A DNA stretch of 64,000 nt from Acinetobacter lwoffii (GCF_022967985.1 NZ_JALJVC010000002.1:124001-188000); one strand, 5' to 3'; positions 19,265-27,807 are shown, counted from the stretch's first letter. Translations and numbers: made by a program. Notes: a model not told the origin generated them from the sequence alone.

Positions 19265-19999
19265 ATGAATCCTAGACTTAAGTTTTTTTTAAAACATCTT
19301 TCTTGCTCACTATTAATTGCTTTAATTGTTGTGGGAATAGTTTTTTTTGTATGGTATCCCACACCATTGGCATCTGCTGTGGGGGTGACAGATATATTTT
19401 GGATGCTTCTAATAATAGACGTTATACTGGGCCCAGTACTTGGTTTTATCGTTTATAAAGTCGGAAAAAAGACTCTCAAATTAGATTTAACGGTAATCAT
19501 TTCTATTCAAATTTTAGCTTTTATTTATGGTGTTTATAGTTTAGAGCAAGGGCGCCCAGTTTGGATTGTATATAGCGTTGATCGCTTTGAGCTTATTAGA
19601 AAAAATGATCTGATTAAAAAAAATATTAAGCAAGCTTTACCAGAATTTCAAAAGGAGTCAATGCTTCATCCAAAATTTGCAACCCTAGAGTTTGCAAAGG
19701 ATCTAAGCAAGCGCAATGATGATATGTTTTTCGAGGTTTTTACAGGAATTTCACTTTCACAAAGACCTGAATTATATGTGAATTTTAATTCCGTTAAAAT
19801 GATTAACAAAGCACGCTGGAAGTCAATAAAAGATCTTAAAAGCTATAATGAGTCTTCATTAGTAGATAAAATCTTAGTAAATTATCCGAATGCAAATGCT
19901 TATTACCCACTTAAAGCTCATGCTAGAGATATGGTTGTGTTAATTAATAAAGAAAAAGCTGAAGTCATCAAAATCGTCGACCTCCGTCCATGGAACTAA
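19265..19999 (+). CDS. tfpZ: TfpX/TfpZ family type IV pilin accessory protein
   Basis: TfpX and TfpZ are membrane proteins encoded beside certain pilin types in Pseudomonas and needed for normal assembly of those pilins; mechanism unknown. The product (244 residues from the ATG at 19265; a GTG at 19250 is possible) has three or four N-terminal membrane segments. It also has the family features YPTPLASAVGV, IIDVILGPVLGFIVYK, KTLKLDLTVI and RPVWIVYSVDRFE, then a soluble C-terminal domain. It directly follows the decayed pilin (19 bases) rather than the intact pilA, so its original partner was probably the pseudogene. It is A+T rich like its upstream neighbours. Confidence 0.85.
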   Translation: MNPRLKFFLKHLSCSLLIALIVVGIVFFVWYPTPLASAVGVTDIFWMLLIIDVILGPVLGFIVYKVGKKTLKLDLTVIISIQILAFIYGVYSLEQGRPVWIVYSVDRFELIRKNDLIKKNIKQALPEFQKESMLHPKFATLEFAKDLSKRNDDMFFEVFTGISLSQRPELYVNFNSVKMINKARWKSIKDLKSYNESSLVDKILVNYPNANAYYPLKAHARDMVVLINKEKAEVIKIVDLRPWN

Positions 20000-20020
20000 T
20001 TTCTTTTATGTAGCATTTAA

Positions 20021-20052
20021 AAAAGCAGATTACCTTTTAATCTGCTTTTTGT
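20021..20052 (+). terminator. Intrinsic terminator after tfpZ
   Basis: AAAGCAGATTA (20022-20032) pairs with TAATCTGCTTT (20038-20048), followed by TT. It ends the pilin-accessory unit before the second transferase gene. Confidence 0.88.
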
Positions 20053-20088
20053 TTATCATGTGCCAAACTTCCATTGCCTGATATTTCC

Positions 20089-21723
20089 ATGAAATTCACG
20101 CTTGCCCTCATCGCAGCAATCCTGATCTCCCTTGCGTGGCTCATGCCTATTCACTACCGCCCGTGGGTTACCTATACGGGTGAGCTGTATGCATTTTTTG
20201 CATTATTTGCCTTGGCTGCAATTTTTTTTAAAGAAAAATTAAGAATACCAGTAGTTGGTTTGCCATTATTAGTGCTTGCCTGTGTCCCGCTGATTCAATT
20301 TCTTATGGGGCAGGTATTTTTCTTTAGTACTGCCATGATGGGCTTTATCTTTGTCTTTAGCTTTTGGCTCTCAAGCGTGCTGGGTTATAACTTTTCTATA
20401 GGAAATTATAAAAGGGAAGAAACTTTTGCCCATTTAAGTTATGTGTTTCTAGCTTCAGGTACGCTGACAGGAATTATTGCGATATGCCAATGGACTAACT
20501 TGGACGCGACTTTGCCGGGTATGGTGAATATCAGTGGCAATCAGCGGCCCTATGCTAATTTCGCTCAGCCCAATAATATGGCAACTTTTTTAGTCATGGC
20601 ATTGATGAGCTGCCTTTACTTATATGAAAAGAAAAAAATTCAGACCAAGTGGCTATTTGCCTGCGCTGCATTAATTGTTATGGGGGTTGCTTTAAGTCAG
20701 TCACGTACGGCCTGGGTAGCCGCGATCGCGATTATCCTGTATCTAGGTTTTTATCAATATAAAAGCGTTATTCGACTGAAATGGTATTACAGCATTGCTT
20801 GGTTCATTTTCTTTATTTTCTGCATTGTGGCTTTTCCATTACTCAGTCAGCTCGCTGCACAAGCGATGAATACGGACGTCGTACAAAGCAGGGATGTGGT
20901 ATCTCGTGCTACGGGAGATATGTCACGTATTGCGATCTGGCAGCAAATGATTGCCGCGATTCAGGTTCAGCCATGGTCTGGCTATGGTTGGTATCAGACG
21001 AGTGCTGCGTTCGTTTCAATCAGCGATACCGTACAAGGACCTGTCTGGGTTCGTAGCGCGCATAATTTTATTATCGATTTCCTGCTCTGGAATGGATTGA
21101 TCATCGGTCTGCCGTTCTTGGCCTACTTTGGTTATCTGGGCTATCAGTTACAACGCTGGGTGAATACGCCAGAATCAGTGATCGGTATTCTCATGATGGG
21201 GGCTTTTCTTACCCATGCCATGTTCGAGTTTCCACAGCATTATGCCTATTTCCTGCTACCAGTCGGTTTTATTCTGGGTACAGTTTTTGCGCAAAATCCA
21301 AAGATCAAAACCATTACTTTACCGGCATATGCTTTGCAACTGACTTGGGAAATTGGTTTAGTAATCTTACTGCTGATTTATCGGGATTACGACGTTGCAG
21401 TACCAAAACTCGGACAAAGTATTCGTTATGAAAAGCAACCTGAAAAAATCACCAATGAAAAACCAATTTATTTGCTGACCGAGTTTAATCATCGCATTGC
21501 CTGGATTCGTCTGAATCCTTATAGCAAAGCGTCTGCTGAACAGATTCAGGAAGGTGAACAAATGGTCTTAAGTTATCCAACCAAATATAACCTGATCAAA
21601 TATGTCAAACTTTTAGCTTTTAATGGATATGAGGTGGAAGCCAAGCACCAGCTGCAGCGCTTAAGAACCATTCAGAAAACTGAAATGAGTTATGAAGAAT
21701 TAATGCAGGATATGCCTCGCTAA
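20089..21723 (+). CDS. pglL: PglL-type general O-oligosaccharyltransferase
   Basis: PglL moves lipid-linked oligosaccharide onto periplasmic and outer-membrane proteins. The 544-residue protein (ATG 20089; an upstream TTG at 20074 has no better support) has about a dozen membrane helices, SQSRTAW, the conserved loop AHNFIIDFLLWNG around residue 325, MFEFPQHYAYFLLP, and a soluble C-terminal tail. It is a paralogue of the transferase at 17007, aligning along its whole length, but its base composition is close to that of the core genes. In A. nosocomialis a pilin-specific and a general transferase are encoded in tandem near pilA; this one fits the general role. Confidence 0.87.
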   Translation: MKFTLALIAAILISLAWLMPIHYRPWVTYTGELYAFFALFALAAIFFKEKLRIPVVGLPLLVLACVPLIQFLMGQVFFFSTAMMGFIFVFSFWLSSVLGYNFSIGNYKREETFAHLSYVFLASGTLTGIIAICQWTNLDATLPGMVNISGNQRPYANFAQPNNMATFLVMALMSCLYLYEKKKIQTKWLFACAALIVMGVALSQSRTAWVAAIAIILYLGFYQYKSVIRLKWYYSIAWFIFFIFCIVAFPLLSQLAAQAMNTDVVQSRDVVSRATGDMSRIAIWQQMIAAIQVQPWSGYGWYQTSAAFVSISDTVQGPVWVRSAHNFIIDFLLWNGLIIGLPFLAYFGYLGYQLQRWVNTPESVIGILMMGAFLTHAMFEFPQHYAYFLLPVGFILGTVFAQNPKIKTITLPAYALQLTWEIGLVILLLIYRDYDVAVPKLGQSIRYEKQPEKITNEKPIYLLTEFNHRIAWIRLNPYSKASAEQIQEGEQMVLSYPTKYNLIKYVKLLAFNGYEVEAKHQLQRLRTIQKTEMSYEELMQDMPR

Positions 21724-21725
21724 TA

Positions 21726-21755
21726 TAAAAAGCCAGCAGATGCTGGCTTTTTCTT
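21726..21755. terminator. Bidirectional terminator between pglL and bfr
   Basis: AAAAGCCAGCA-GA-TGCTGGCTTTT has A and T runs on both sides and stands between two convergent genes, so it can stop transcription from either side. Confidence 0.9.
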
Positions 21756-21770
21756 GGCTTAATTTTAAGT

Positions 21771-22235
21771 TTAGAGCTGACTTTGAATATAGTTTTCAAT
21801 GCCAATGCTTTCGATCAGATCAATTTGCGTCGTGGTCCAGTCTAGATAGTTTTCTTCTTTCTCTAGGATTTCCTGAACCAGATCACGTGTTACATAATCC
21901 ATTTGGGTTTCAGCCAATGCCACTGTTTTCTGGATGGCTTCAATATTCTCTTTGACTTTGCGCACGTCACAATGCAGCACTTCTTGAGTATGCTGACCAA
22001 TATACAGTTTGCCCAGATTTTGTAAATTCGGCAGACCTTCCAAAAATAAAATACGTTCAATAATTTTGTCGGCATGTTTCATCTGAATGATGGATTCTTT
22101 ATATTCTGCCGAGCCCAGTTTCTCAATGCCCCAGTCATTAAACATGCGCGAATGCAAGAAATACTGGTTAATCGCGGTTAGGTGGTGATACAACACCTGA
22201 TTGAGCTGATTAATCACATCACGATTGCCTTTCAT
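21771..22235 (-). CDS. bfr: Bacterioferritin, haem-binding subunit lacking most ferroxidase ligands
   Basis: Bacterioferritin is a 24-mer iron store with haem between subunit pairs. The 154-residue protein begins MKGN and keeps the haem ligand Met52 (in QMKHADK). Compared with the E. coli numbering I recall, the ferroxidase ligands are changed at Glu18 (His), Glu51 (Gln), Glu94 (Val) and His130 (Tyr); only His54 and Glu127 remain. It is therefore probably the haem-bearing partner of a mixed bacterioferritin, as in bacteria with two Bfr types, and needs a ferroxidase-competent subunit encoded elsewhere. GGAG stands seven bases before the ATG. bfd lies upstream on the same strand. Confidence 0.93.
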   Translation of the reverse strand: MKGNRDVINQLNQVLYHHLTAINQYFLHSRMFNDWGIEKLGSAEYKESIIQMKHADKIIERILFLEGLPNLQNLGKLYIGQHTQEVLHCDVRKVKENIEAIQKTVALAETQMDYVTRDLVQEILEKEENYLDWTTTQIDLIESIGIENYIQSQL

Positions 22236-22383
22236 TACATCACTCCATTTAAACCTGTTTATCTTTCTAAGAAAGCGTTTTAACTCTGATAGTAAAGCAA
22301 GTCAGTGGACAATGGCGAGTAATTTATGGAACAGCAAATGAAAATCGCAATCGAATCCATCCAGACTCAGATGAGTGGCAATA

Positions 22384-22408
22384 AAAACCCGCCAGAGTCA
22401 AAGGCGGG
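22384..22408 (-). terminator. Intrinsic terminator after bfd
   Basis: Read on the minus strand, CCCGCC and GGCGGG (22403-22408 and 22388-22393) enclose a nine-base loop and are followed by TTTTTAT. It lies about 60 bases beyond the bfd stop and separates bfd from bfr. Confidence 0.8.
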
Positions 22409-22470
22409 GGAGGAGTAATGATCGAAGATCATTGTTTTTCATTATGCTTATAAGGAGAAATATTTTTAAT

Positions 22471-22665
22471 TTATGCTGCAACTGCCAGCCGTGCTGCAAT
22501 TTGTGAAACTTCATCACTGATGATCATACGGGCTTCTGGTGCACAGCGGCCACAGCAAGTTCCCAAGTCCAACATATCGCGGACATCACGATAACTTTCA
22601 GCGCCATTTGCAATAGCATCTTTAATGTCTTGATCTGTAATGCCACGGCATAGACAAACGTACAT
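22471..22665 (-). CDS. bfd: Bacterioferritin-associated ferredoxin Bfd
   Basis: Bfd is a small 2Fe-2S protein that binds bacterioferritin near the haem and delivers electrons to release stored iron. The 64-residue product has the four-Cys pattern of the BFD-like 2Fe-2S domain: CLCRGITD at residues 4-11 and LGTCCGRCAPEA around 35-46. I chose the ATG at 22665, which gives the usual length; a GTG at 22674 would add three residues. A Fur-box-like palindrome lies about 45 bases upstream, so expression should rise in iron starvation. Confidence 0.93.
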   Translation of the reverse strand: MYVCLCRGITDQDIKDAIANGAESYRDVRDMLDLGTCCGRCAPEARMIISDEVSQIAARLAVAA

Positions 22666-22707
22666 AGGACACAACCACAGTGATTAAATAAGATAAGTAA
22701 TATTATT

Positions 22708-22720
22708 GATAATTGTTATC
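22708..22720 (-). promoter_or_regulatory. Fur-box-like operator upstream of bfd
   Basis: GATAATTGTTATC is a near-perfect dyad that matches the core of the Fur consensus GATAATGATAATCATTATC, in an A+T-rich promoter region 43-55 bases before the bfd start. Iron control of bfd by Fur is known in other gammaproteobacteria. Confidence 0.7.
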
Positions 22721-22770
22721 GTTTGTCAATAAAAATCATTTGAAATAGCTTTTATCATGATTGATGATTT

Positions 22771-22835
22771 AGATAAAAAATCACTGCCTGAGCGGAAATC
22801 CAAGTACTGCTTAGATTTCCGCACAAGAGTGATTT
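22771..22835 (-). terminator. Long-stem intrinsic terminator after ridA
   Basis: An inner perfect nine-base stem (GCGGAAATC/GATTTCCGC, 22792-22800 with 22814-22822) is extended by an outer eight-base stem (AAATCACT/AGTGATTT, 22778-22785 with 22828-22835) across a small internal loop. On the minus strand the structure runs into TTTTTTATC, as expected for a terminator 50 bases beyond the ridA stop. Confidence 0.75.
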
Positions 22836-22885
22836 GTGATTTAGAATGAGATATTGCAGGGCGGGAATTAAGTGGTTTTTATAAC

Positions 22886-23269
22886 TTATTGATTAATGAT
22901 GACAATACCATCCATTTCAACCAAAGCATCTTTAGGCAGGCTGGCGACACCTAAAGCGGCACGTGCTGGATAGGGCTGGGCAAAATACTCACCCATAATT
23001 TGATTGACCAGTTGAAAGTGAGATAAGTCGGTCAGGAAAATATTCAGTTTGGCAATATCTGCCAAAGAGCCACCAGCGGCTTCACAGACTGCTTTTAAGT
23101 TATCAAACACCCGGCGAATTTGAGCTTCAATGCCTTCAACCAGTTCCATACTATAAGGATCCAGGCCAATTTGACCTGATAGATATAAGGTATCACCCAC
23201 TAAAATGGCTTGCGAATAAGTGCCAATCGCAGCAGGGGCATTTTCAGTATGGATTACTTGGCGGGACAT
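22886..23269 (-). CDS. ridA: RidA family enamine/imine deaminase
   Basis: RidA hydrolyses reactive 2-aminoacrylate-type enamines and imines made by PLP enzymes, protecting metabolism from them. The 127-residue length is standard. Visible hallmarks are the N-terminal [15 protein letters not shown], the loop with SGQIGLDP, the arginine in the [13 protein letters not shown] stretch (the Arg binds the substrate carboxylate) and the C-terminal [14 protein letters not shown] precedes the ATG. It follows spoT by 75 bases on the same strand and is probably co-transcribed with it. Confidence 0.95.
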   Translation of the reverse strand: MSRQVIHTENAPAAIGTYSQAILVGDTLYLSGQIGLDPYSMELVEGIEAQIRRVFDNLKAVCEAAGGSLADIAKLNIFLTDLSHFQLVNQIMGEYFAQPYPARAALGVASLPKDALVEMDGIVIINQ

Positions 23270-23344
23270 TAATTTCTCCTTTTATCATCGACATACATCA
23301 TATTCGATCAATTCGGCCGATCAAAGCACTATCGTTTTAAATGA

Positions 23345-25450
23345 TTAACTCGCTTTAGAGGCTTCACTGAAAACGACGGGCTGTGCCAGGCGGATAATTC
23401 GCGGGAAACCGAAATACATGCGTAAATCCCGGATAATCTGTGCAATCTGTTTACGGTTATGCACCACGATATTGACGTAAGTTTTGTCATCCTGAGTGCG
23501 CACCATTTCCACCCCGGAATGCGCTTTACGACATTGGTAAATCAGGTCGGAAATCTGTTCGTCATTCATGTCCAGGTCAATGCTGAGATAGGCAGTAAAG
23601 CTGATATCTTCCAGATCATCAGAGGTCCACTGCAACAACATGATATTTTCTGGATGCTGATGCTGTTCATGCAGCAGGTTATGGCAGCGCGCACGATGCA
23701 CAATCAGACCGCGACGGGTCAAATGCCCCTGAATTGGATCACCCAGCACAGGATTGCAGCAATGTGCATATTTGACATCGACACCTTCCGTTCCCTGAAT
23801 CAGACGGTCTGAGCTGGCAATATTCTGATGTTGATCTTGGGCAAATAAATGGTTGGCCACCAGTTGCGGTAATAAATCACCGACTGCAATCTGTTCAAAC
23901 AGCTGTTCCTTGCTGGAAACATGGCGCCATTCCAAAAGGTTCTTCCAGTCTGCTTCCGTCAGATCACGAATGGAACGATGGAACAGTTTCAGTGCACGAT
24001 TGAGTGCCTGTTGTCCGACCAGACGTTGCTCATCTGGATCTTGATCGCGCAGAATATTCTGAATAGCACGACGGGCTTTCTGGGTATTAATAAAACTGAG
24101 CCAATCCGGATTCGGGGTGGCGAGGACATCGGTAATAATTTCGACTACCTGACCACTCACTAAAGGCGTTGAAAGCGGCTTAGTTTCATTGTTAATTTTT
24201 GCACCAACGGCATGGTTGCCTAGGAATAAACTTGCGGCATAAGCAAAGTCCACCGCCGTGGCACCTTGCGGCAATTCATGTAAATGACCGTGCGGGGTAT
24301 AGACCCAGATTTTTTCCTGATGTAAATAATCCAGTAGTTCACTGAAAGTGGTTTTGGCACATTCACCATCGACCAGGACATTCAGATTCTGCATCGAGGC
24401 CTGAATCGCAGAGCGGCAGGCCTGCGGCGCACTTTCACCGAGCACAACGCCAAAGCGTGCCGCTTTACGCATGAGTTCTGTTTGAATGGTGAGCGACAAG
24501 GTCGTCTTTTCGCCTTTCAGTCGCATCATCAGGGACTGGTTGCCACCCGGTAATGGACGACGGATATGGTCTTCATAGCTTTGAATCTTAAAGCTATGGG
24601 TCAGAATCTCTGCCAGTCGGTCACAATCGGCAATGCTCTGTAAAATAATTTCAAAAGCATGGCTGTGAGTTAATTCTTGTAGATCGATGTCATTTTTAAC
24701 GAAGTGGCGCAGTAGCTCAATATTGTTATTTTTCTTCTTAATTCGGCCCTGAATGGCATTCTGTTGCAGCAGTTCGGTCAGGTTCTTTTCCCATTTTGCC
24801 TGATATTCACAGCGTTTGGGCTTGGTTTCCAGTAGAGCAGCCTGCACATTGTTATACATGTCCAGATCTAGATTCTGATAACAAAGATGTTCCAGGTTAT
24901 CAGCCATTTCATTCATGCCGACAATACGGGCCATTGGAACAAAAATTTCAAAGGTTTCGCGGGCAATACGTGCACGTTTGTCTGGACGCAGTGCATCCAA
25001 AGTGGTCATGTTGTGATAACGGTCGGCCAGTTTCACGATAATGACACGTGGATCTTGTAGAGTCGCTTGCAGGATTTTCCGGAAAGAAGCCGCTTTATTA
25101 TATTCTTTATCACTGGAATGGCTCAGTTTGGTGACACCATCGACCAGTTCAGCAACGGTAAAACCAAAAATCTTGCTAATATCATCTTTGTTAAATTCGG
25201 TATCTTCAATCACATCATGCAGCAGGGCAGCCATTAAAGTTTCAGTATCCAAACGCATATGCGCCAAGATACAGCTGACCGCAATCGGATGTAAAATATA
25301 AGGTTCACCACTTTTACGCACAATCCCGTCATGCGCCATATCTGCATAATCACAGGCCGCAAGCACACGTTCGACATCGCTTTCACTTAAATACGCATCG
25401 ATAATGATCTCTAACTGCTGCTTGGCTTGACTGACCTGTGGGCCTGGCAT
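23345..25450 (-). CDS. spoT: SpoT (p)ppGpp hydrolase with degenerate synthetase domain
   Basis: SpoT degrades the alarmone (p)ppGpp. The 701-residue protein (ATG 25450 with AAAAGGTG upstream; a TTG at 25465 is an alternative) has an intact HD hydrolase domain with HPIAV (His54) and HDVIED (His78-Asp79, Glu82-Asp83). The synthetase domain is badly eroded: the catalytic EIQIRT-type motif reads LSLTIQTELM with no Glu, and the G-loop and YxSLH region are changed. TGS (VYTPHGHLHELPQGATAVDFAYA), helical, zinc-finger-like (AHCCNPVLGDPI) and ACT domains follow. A hydrolase-only SpoT has been described in A. baumannii. A terminator separates it from rpoZ. Confidence 0.94.
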   Translation of the reverse strand: MPGPQVSQAKQQLEIIIDAYLSESDVERVLAACDYADMAHDGIVRKSGEPYILHPIAVSCILAHMRLDTETLMAALLHDVIEDTEFNKDDISKIFGFTVAELVDGVTKLSHSSDKEYNKAASFRKILQATLQDPRVIIVKLADRYHNMTTLDALRPDKRARIARETFEIFVPMARIVGMNEMADNLEHLCYQNLDLDMYNNVQAALLETKPKRCEYQAKWEKNLTELLQQNAIQGRIKKKNNNIELLRHFVKNDIDLQELTHSHAFEIILQSIADCDRLAEILTHSFKIQSYEDHIRRPLPGGNQSLMMRLKGEKTTLSLTIQTELMRKAARFGVVLGESAPQACRSAIQASMQNLNVLVDGECAKTTFSELLDYLHQEKIWVYTPHGHLHELPQGATAVDFAYAASLFLGNHAVGAKINNETKPLSTPLVSGQVVEIITDVLATPNPDWLSFINTQKARRAIQNILRDQDPDEQRLVGQQALNRALKLFHRSIRDLTEADWKNLLEWRHVSSKEQLFEQIAVGDLLPQLVANHLFAQDQHQNIASSDRLIQGTEGVDVKYAHCCNPVLGDPIQGHLTRRGLIVHRARCHNLLHEQHQHPENIMLLQWTSDDLEDISFTAYLSIDLDMNDEQISDLIYQCRKAHSGVEMVRTQDDKTYVNIVVHNRKQIAQIIRDLRMYFGFPRIIRLAQPVVFSEASKAS

Positions 25451-25620
25451 AAAACACCTTTTCAACTGAATTTTTTACAAATAAAACCTGAAAGCACTTT
25501 AGAAATGTGAATTTCCTGGCTTGATGGTTTTTTGCTGCTACAGAGCAGAAAACCAATACAAACTTGATAGCTAACCCTTATGTTATAACCGTTCTGGCAT
25601 AAATATAAAAGTCACATAAC

Positions 25621-25651
25621 AAAAAAAGCCTAGTTTAGAACTAGGCTTTTT
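25621..25651 (-). terminator. Intrinsic terminator after rpoZ
   Basis: AAAAAGCCTAGTT and AACTAGGCTTTTT form a long stem with T runs on both strands, 14 bases beyond the rpoZ stop. It uncouples gmk-rpoZ from spoT, which in enterobacteria are joined in one operon. Confidence 0.9.
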
Positions 25652-25664
25652 CAGTGACGATCTC

Positions 25665-25946
25665 TTATTGGAAAGAAAAACCGTCTAAGTTTAGATTATT
25701 TGCAGAAAGTGCAAGGTCTAGACTTGATGTTTGATAGTCTTGATCACGTTGTTTCAAAATATCTTTTGAGACATGACCTGAAGCGATTTCACGTAAAGCA
25801 ACAACAGTCGGTTTGTCATTGTCCCATTCTACAGTTGGTTCAATACCTTGACGTGCCAATTGACGCGCGCGCTTGCTTGCCACTAGTACAAGCTCAAAGC
25901 GGTTGTCTACATGGTCTAAACAATCTTCAACGGTGACGCGTGCCAT
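25665..25946 (-). CDS. rpoZ: RNA polymerase omega subunit RpoZ
   Basis: Omega helps fold and retain the beta-prime subunit and, with DksA-type control, takes part in ppGpp response. The 93-residue product starts [11 protein letters not shown] and carries the family core [15 protein letters not shown] and [10 protein letters not shown]. It lies 76 bases after gmk on the same strand, the conserved gmk-rpoZ pair. Confidence 0.96.
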   Translation of the reverse strand: MARVTVEDCLDHVDNRFELVLVASKRARQLARQGIEPTVEWDNDKPTVVALREIASGHVSKDILKQRDQDYQTSSLDLALSANNLNLDGFSFQ

Positions 25947-26022
25947 AAGAATTCTCGTTTGAATAATAAATTTTAACAGACTGCACAGTATAAAAGGCTT
26001 TGTCTATAGACTCAAGTTTTAA

Positions 26023-26646
26023 TCACTGTTCAGTTGGTGTGATGAGCTGCTGAATCAGTTTTTCATGACGGTTGGCCTGTTGCGACAAGGTCAAGCGGTT
26101 AGCGATAATGACCGCTTCCAGGTCATGCAGCGCCTTATTAAAGTCATCATTGATAATAATATAGTCAAAGTTGCTATATTGTTGCATATCTTCTACCGCG
26201 CAGCTGAGACGATGTTCGATCACATCCACCGTGTCGGTGCCGCGGTTAGACAGGCGTTCACGCAGGTCAAACTGGCTTGGTGGCAGAATAAAGATTTGTT
26301 TTGATTCAGGAAATAAGCGACGGACCTGCTGTGCACCCTGCCAGTCAATCTCGAGCAGGACATCATGACCTTTGGCCAGTTGTTCTTTGACTGTGGCTTG
26401 CGCAGTACCGTAGTAATTACCAAATACTTCGGCGTATTCGATAAAACCACCTTCATTGACCAGATTTAAAAAATCGTCTTTGTTGGAGAAATGATAGTGT
26501 ACGCCATCGAGTTCGCCAGGTCGTTGACCGCGTGTAGTGTGTGACACAGAAACGTGAAGATTGTTGACACGCTCAAGTAGGGCTTTAACAAGGGATGTTT
26601 TGCCTGTTCCAGACGCTGCAGAAACGACAAACAATAGACCCGACAT
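26023..26646 (-). CDS. gmk: Guanylate kinase Gmk
   Basis: Gmk phosphorylates GMP to GDP. The 207-residue product has the P-loop SGTGKTSL near residue 12, the GMP-binding SVSHTTRGQRPGE and the EIDWQGAQQVR motif, and a lid containing LSNRGTDT. The start MSGLLFVVSA has AGGA upstream. It is divergent from ispH across a 133-base promoter region. Confidence 0.97.
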   Translation of the reverse strand: MSGLLFVVSAASGTGKTSLVKALLERVNNLHVSVSHTTRGQRPGELDGVHYHFSNKDDFLNLVNEGGFIEYAEVFGNYYGTAQATVKEQLAKGHDVLLEIDWQGAQQVRRLFPESKQIFILPPSQFDLRERLSNRGTDTVDVIEHRLSCAVEDMQQYSNFDYIIINDDFNKALHDLEAVIIANRLTLSQQANRHEKLIQQLITPTEQ

Positions 26647-26779
26647 GATATTTTTCCTGATATGATAAAATATCTTCTCTATTTTAGAGTAGAGCGGCTT
26701 TAAACTAAATAGTTGTCAGTCGATTGTTTACATTTATTTCAATTGAACCGCTAAAAATGGTGTGAGTATTGAGGATTCT

Positions 26780-27730
26780 ATGGAAATTGTTTTAGCCAAT
26801 CCGCGTGGTTTTTGTGCTGGTGTAGATCGTGCCATTGCGATCGTGAACCGTGCCCTAGAATGCTTTAACCCACCAATTTATGTGCGGCATGAAGTGGTGC
26901 ATAACAAATTTGTGGTGGATGACTTACGTCAGCGCGGTGCGATTTTTGTCGATGAGCTCGACGAAGTTCCTGACGATAATATCGTGATTTTTAGCGCACA
27001 TGGTGTTTCTAAAGCGGTACAACAAGAAGCTGAACATCGTGGTTTGAAAGTTTTTGATGCGACTTGTCCCTTGGTGACTAAGGTGCACATTGAAGTGACG
27101 AAATATGCACGTGAAGGGGTGGAAGCGATCCTGATTGGTCATGAGGGCCATCCCGAAGTTGAAGGCACCATGGGGCAATATGACAAAAAAAATGGCGGTG
27201 AGATTTATCTGGTTGAAGATGAAGAAGATGTCGCCGCTTTAACGATACGCAATCCTGAAAAAGTGGCTTTTGTCACGCAAACCACTTTATCAATTGACGA
27301 TACAGCGAAAGTGATTGATGCTCTGCGCCAGAAGTTTCCGCTGATTCAGGGTCCACGTAAAGATGATATTTGCTACGCCACACAAAACCGTCAGGATGCA
27401 GTGCGCGATCTGGCTGAACGTTGTGATGTGGTTCTTGTAGTAGGGTCTCCAAACTCGTCTAATTCAAACCGCCTACGTGAGCTGGCGGAACGTATGGGTA
27501 AAGCGGCTTACCTAGTCGATAATGCCGATGAGCTTAAGCAGGAATGGTTTACAGGAAATGCCCAGATTGGGGTAACAGCAGGCGCATCTGCACCTGAAAT
27601 TCTAATTAAACAGGTCATTCAGCGTTTACAAGATTGGGGTGCACAAGCGCCTAAAGAGTTGGATGGACGGGAAGAGAACATTACCTTTAGCCTGCCTAAA
27701 GAGTTACGTATTCCTGTAACACAAGCCTAG
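26780..27730 (+). CDS. ispH: 4-hydroxy-3-methylbut-2-enyl diphosphate reductase IspH
   Basis: IspH is the last enzyme of the MEP isoprenoid pathway and yields IPP and DMAPP using a 4Fe-4S cluster. I chose the ATG at 26780 (316 residues), with GAGG five bases upstream, over a GTG at 26762. The three cluster cysteines are visible in RGFCAGV (Cys12), ATCPLV (about 97) and DICYATQ (about 200). HEVVHN, SAHGVS, GHEGHPE and the substrate-binding GSPNSSNS are also present. Two terminator-like hairpins follow. Confidence 0.97.
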   Translation: MEIVLANPRGFCAGVDRAIAIVNRALECFNPPIYVRHEVVHNKFVVDDLRQRGAIFVDELDEVPDDNIVIFSAHGVSKAVQQEAEHRGLKVFDATCPLVTKVHIEVTKYAREGVEAILIGHEGHPEVEGTMGQYDKKNGGEIYLVEDEEDVAALTIRNPEKVAFVTQTTLSIDDTAKVIDALRQKFPLIQGPRKDDICYATQNRQDAVRDLAERCDVVLVVGSPNSSNSNRLRELAERMGKAAYLVDNADELKQEWFTGNAQIGVTAGASAPEILIKQVIQRLQDWGAQAPKELDGREENITFSLPKELRIPVTQA

Positions 27731-27807
27731 AATGTTAACTGTTTAACATTCTCTTTCTTTTTTAAAAATAAGCAGATAACTGGAAAATGACAGTTATCTG
27801 TTTTTTT
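27729..27807 (+). terminator. Two terminator hairpins after ispH
   Basis: The first, AGAATGTTAA/TTAACATTCT (27729-27752), overlaps the ispH stop codon and is followed by a T-rich tract. The second, CAGATAACTG/CAGTTATCTG (27773-27782 with 27791-27800), is followed by seven T. Together they isolate the minor pilin operon. Confidence 0.85.

Noticed and set aside
22326..22418. 30-codon plus-strand ORF between bfr and bfd, followed by a hairpin with a T run (22417-22433)
   Set aside because: No good ribosome site, no codon signal, and it overlaps the minus-strand bfd terminator. The plus-strand hairpin may be chance.
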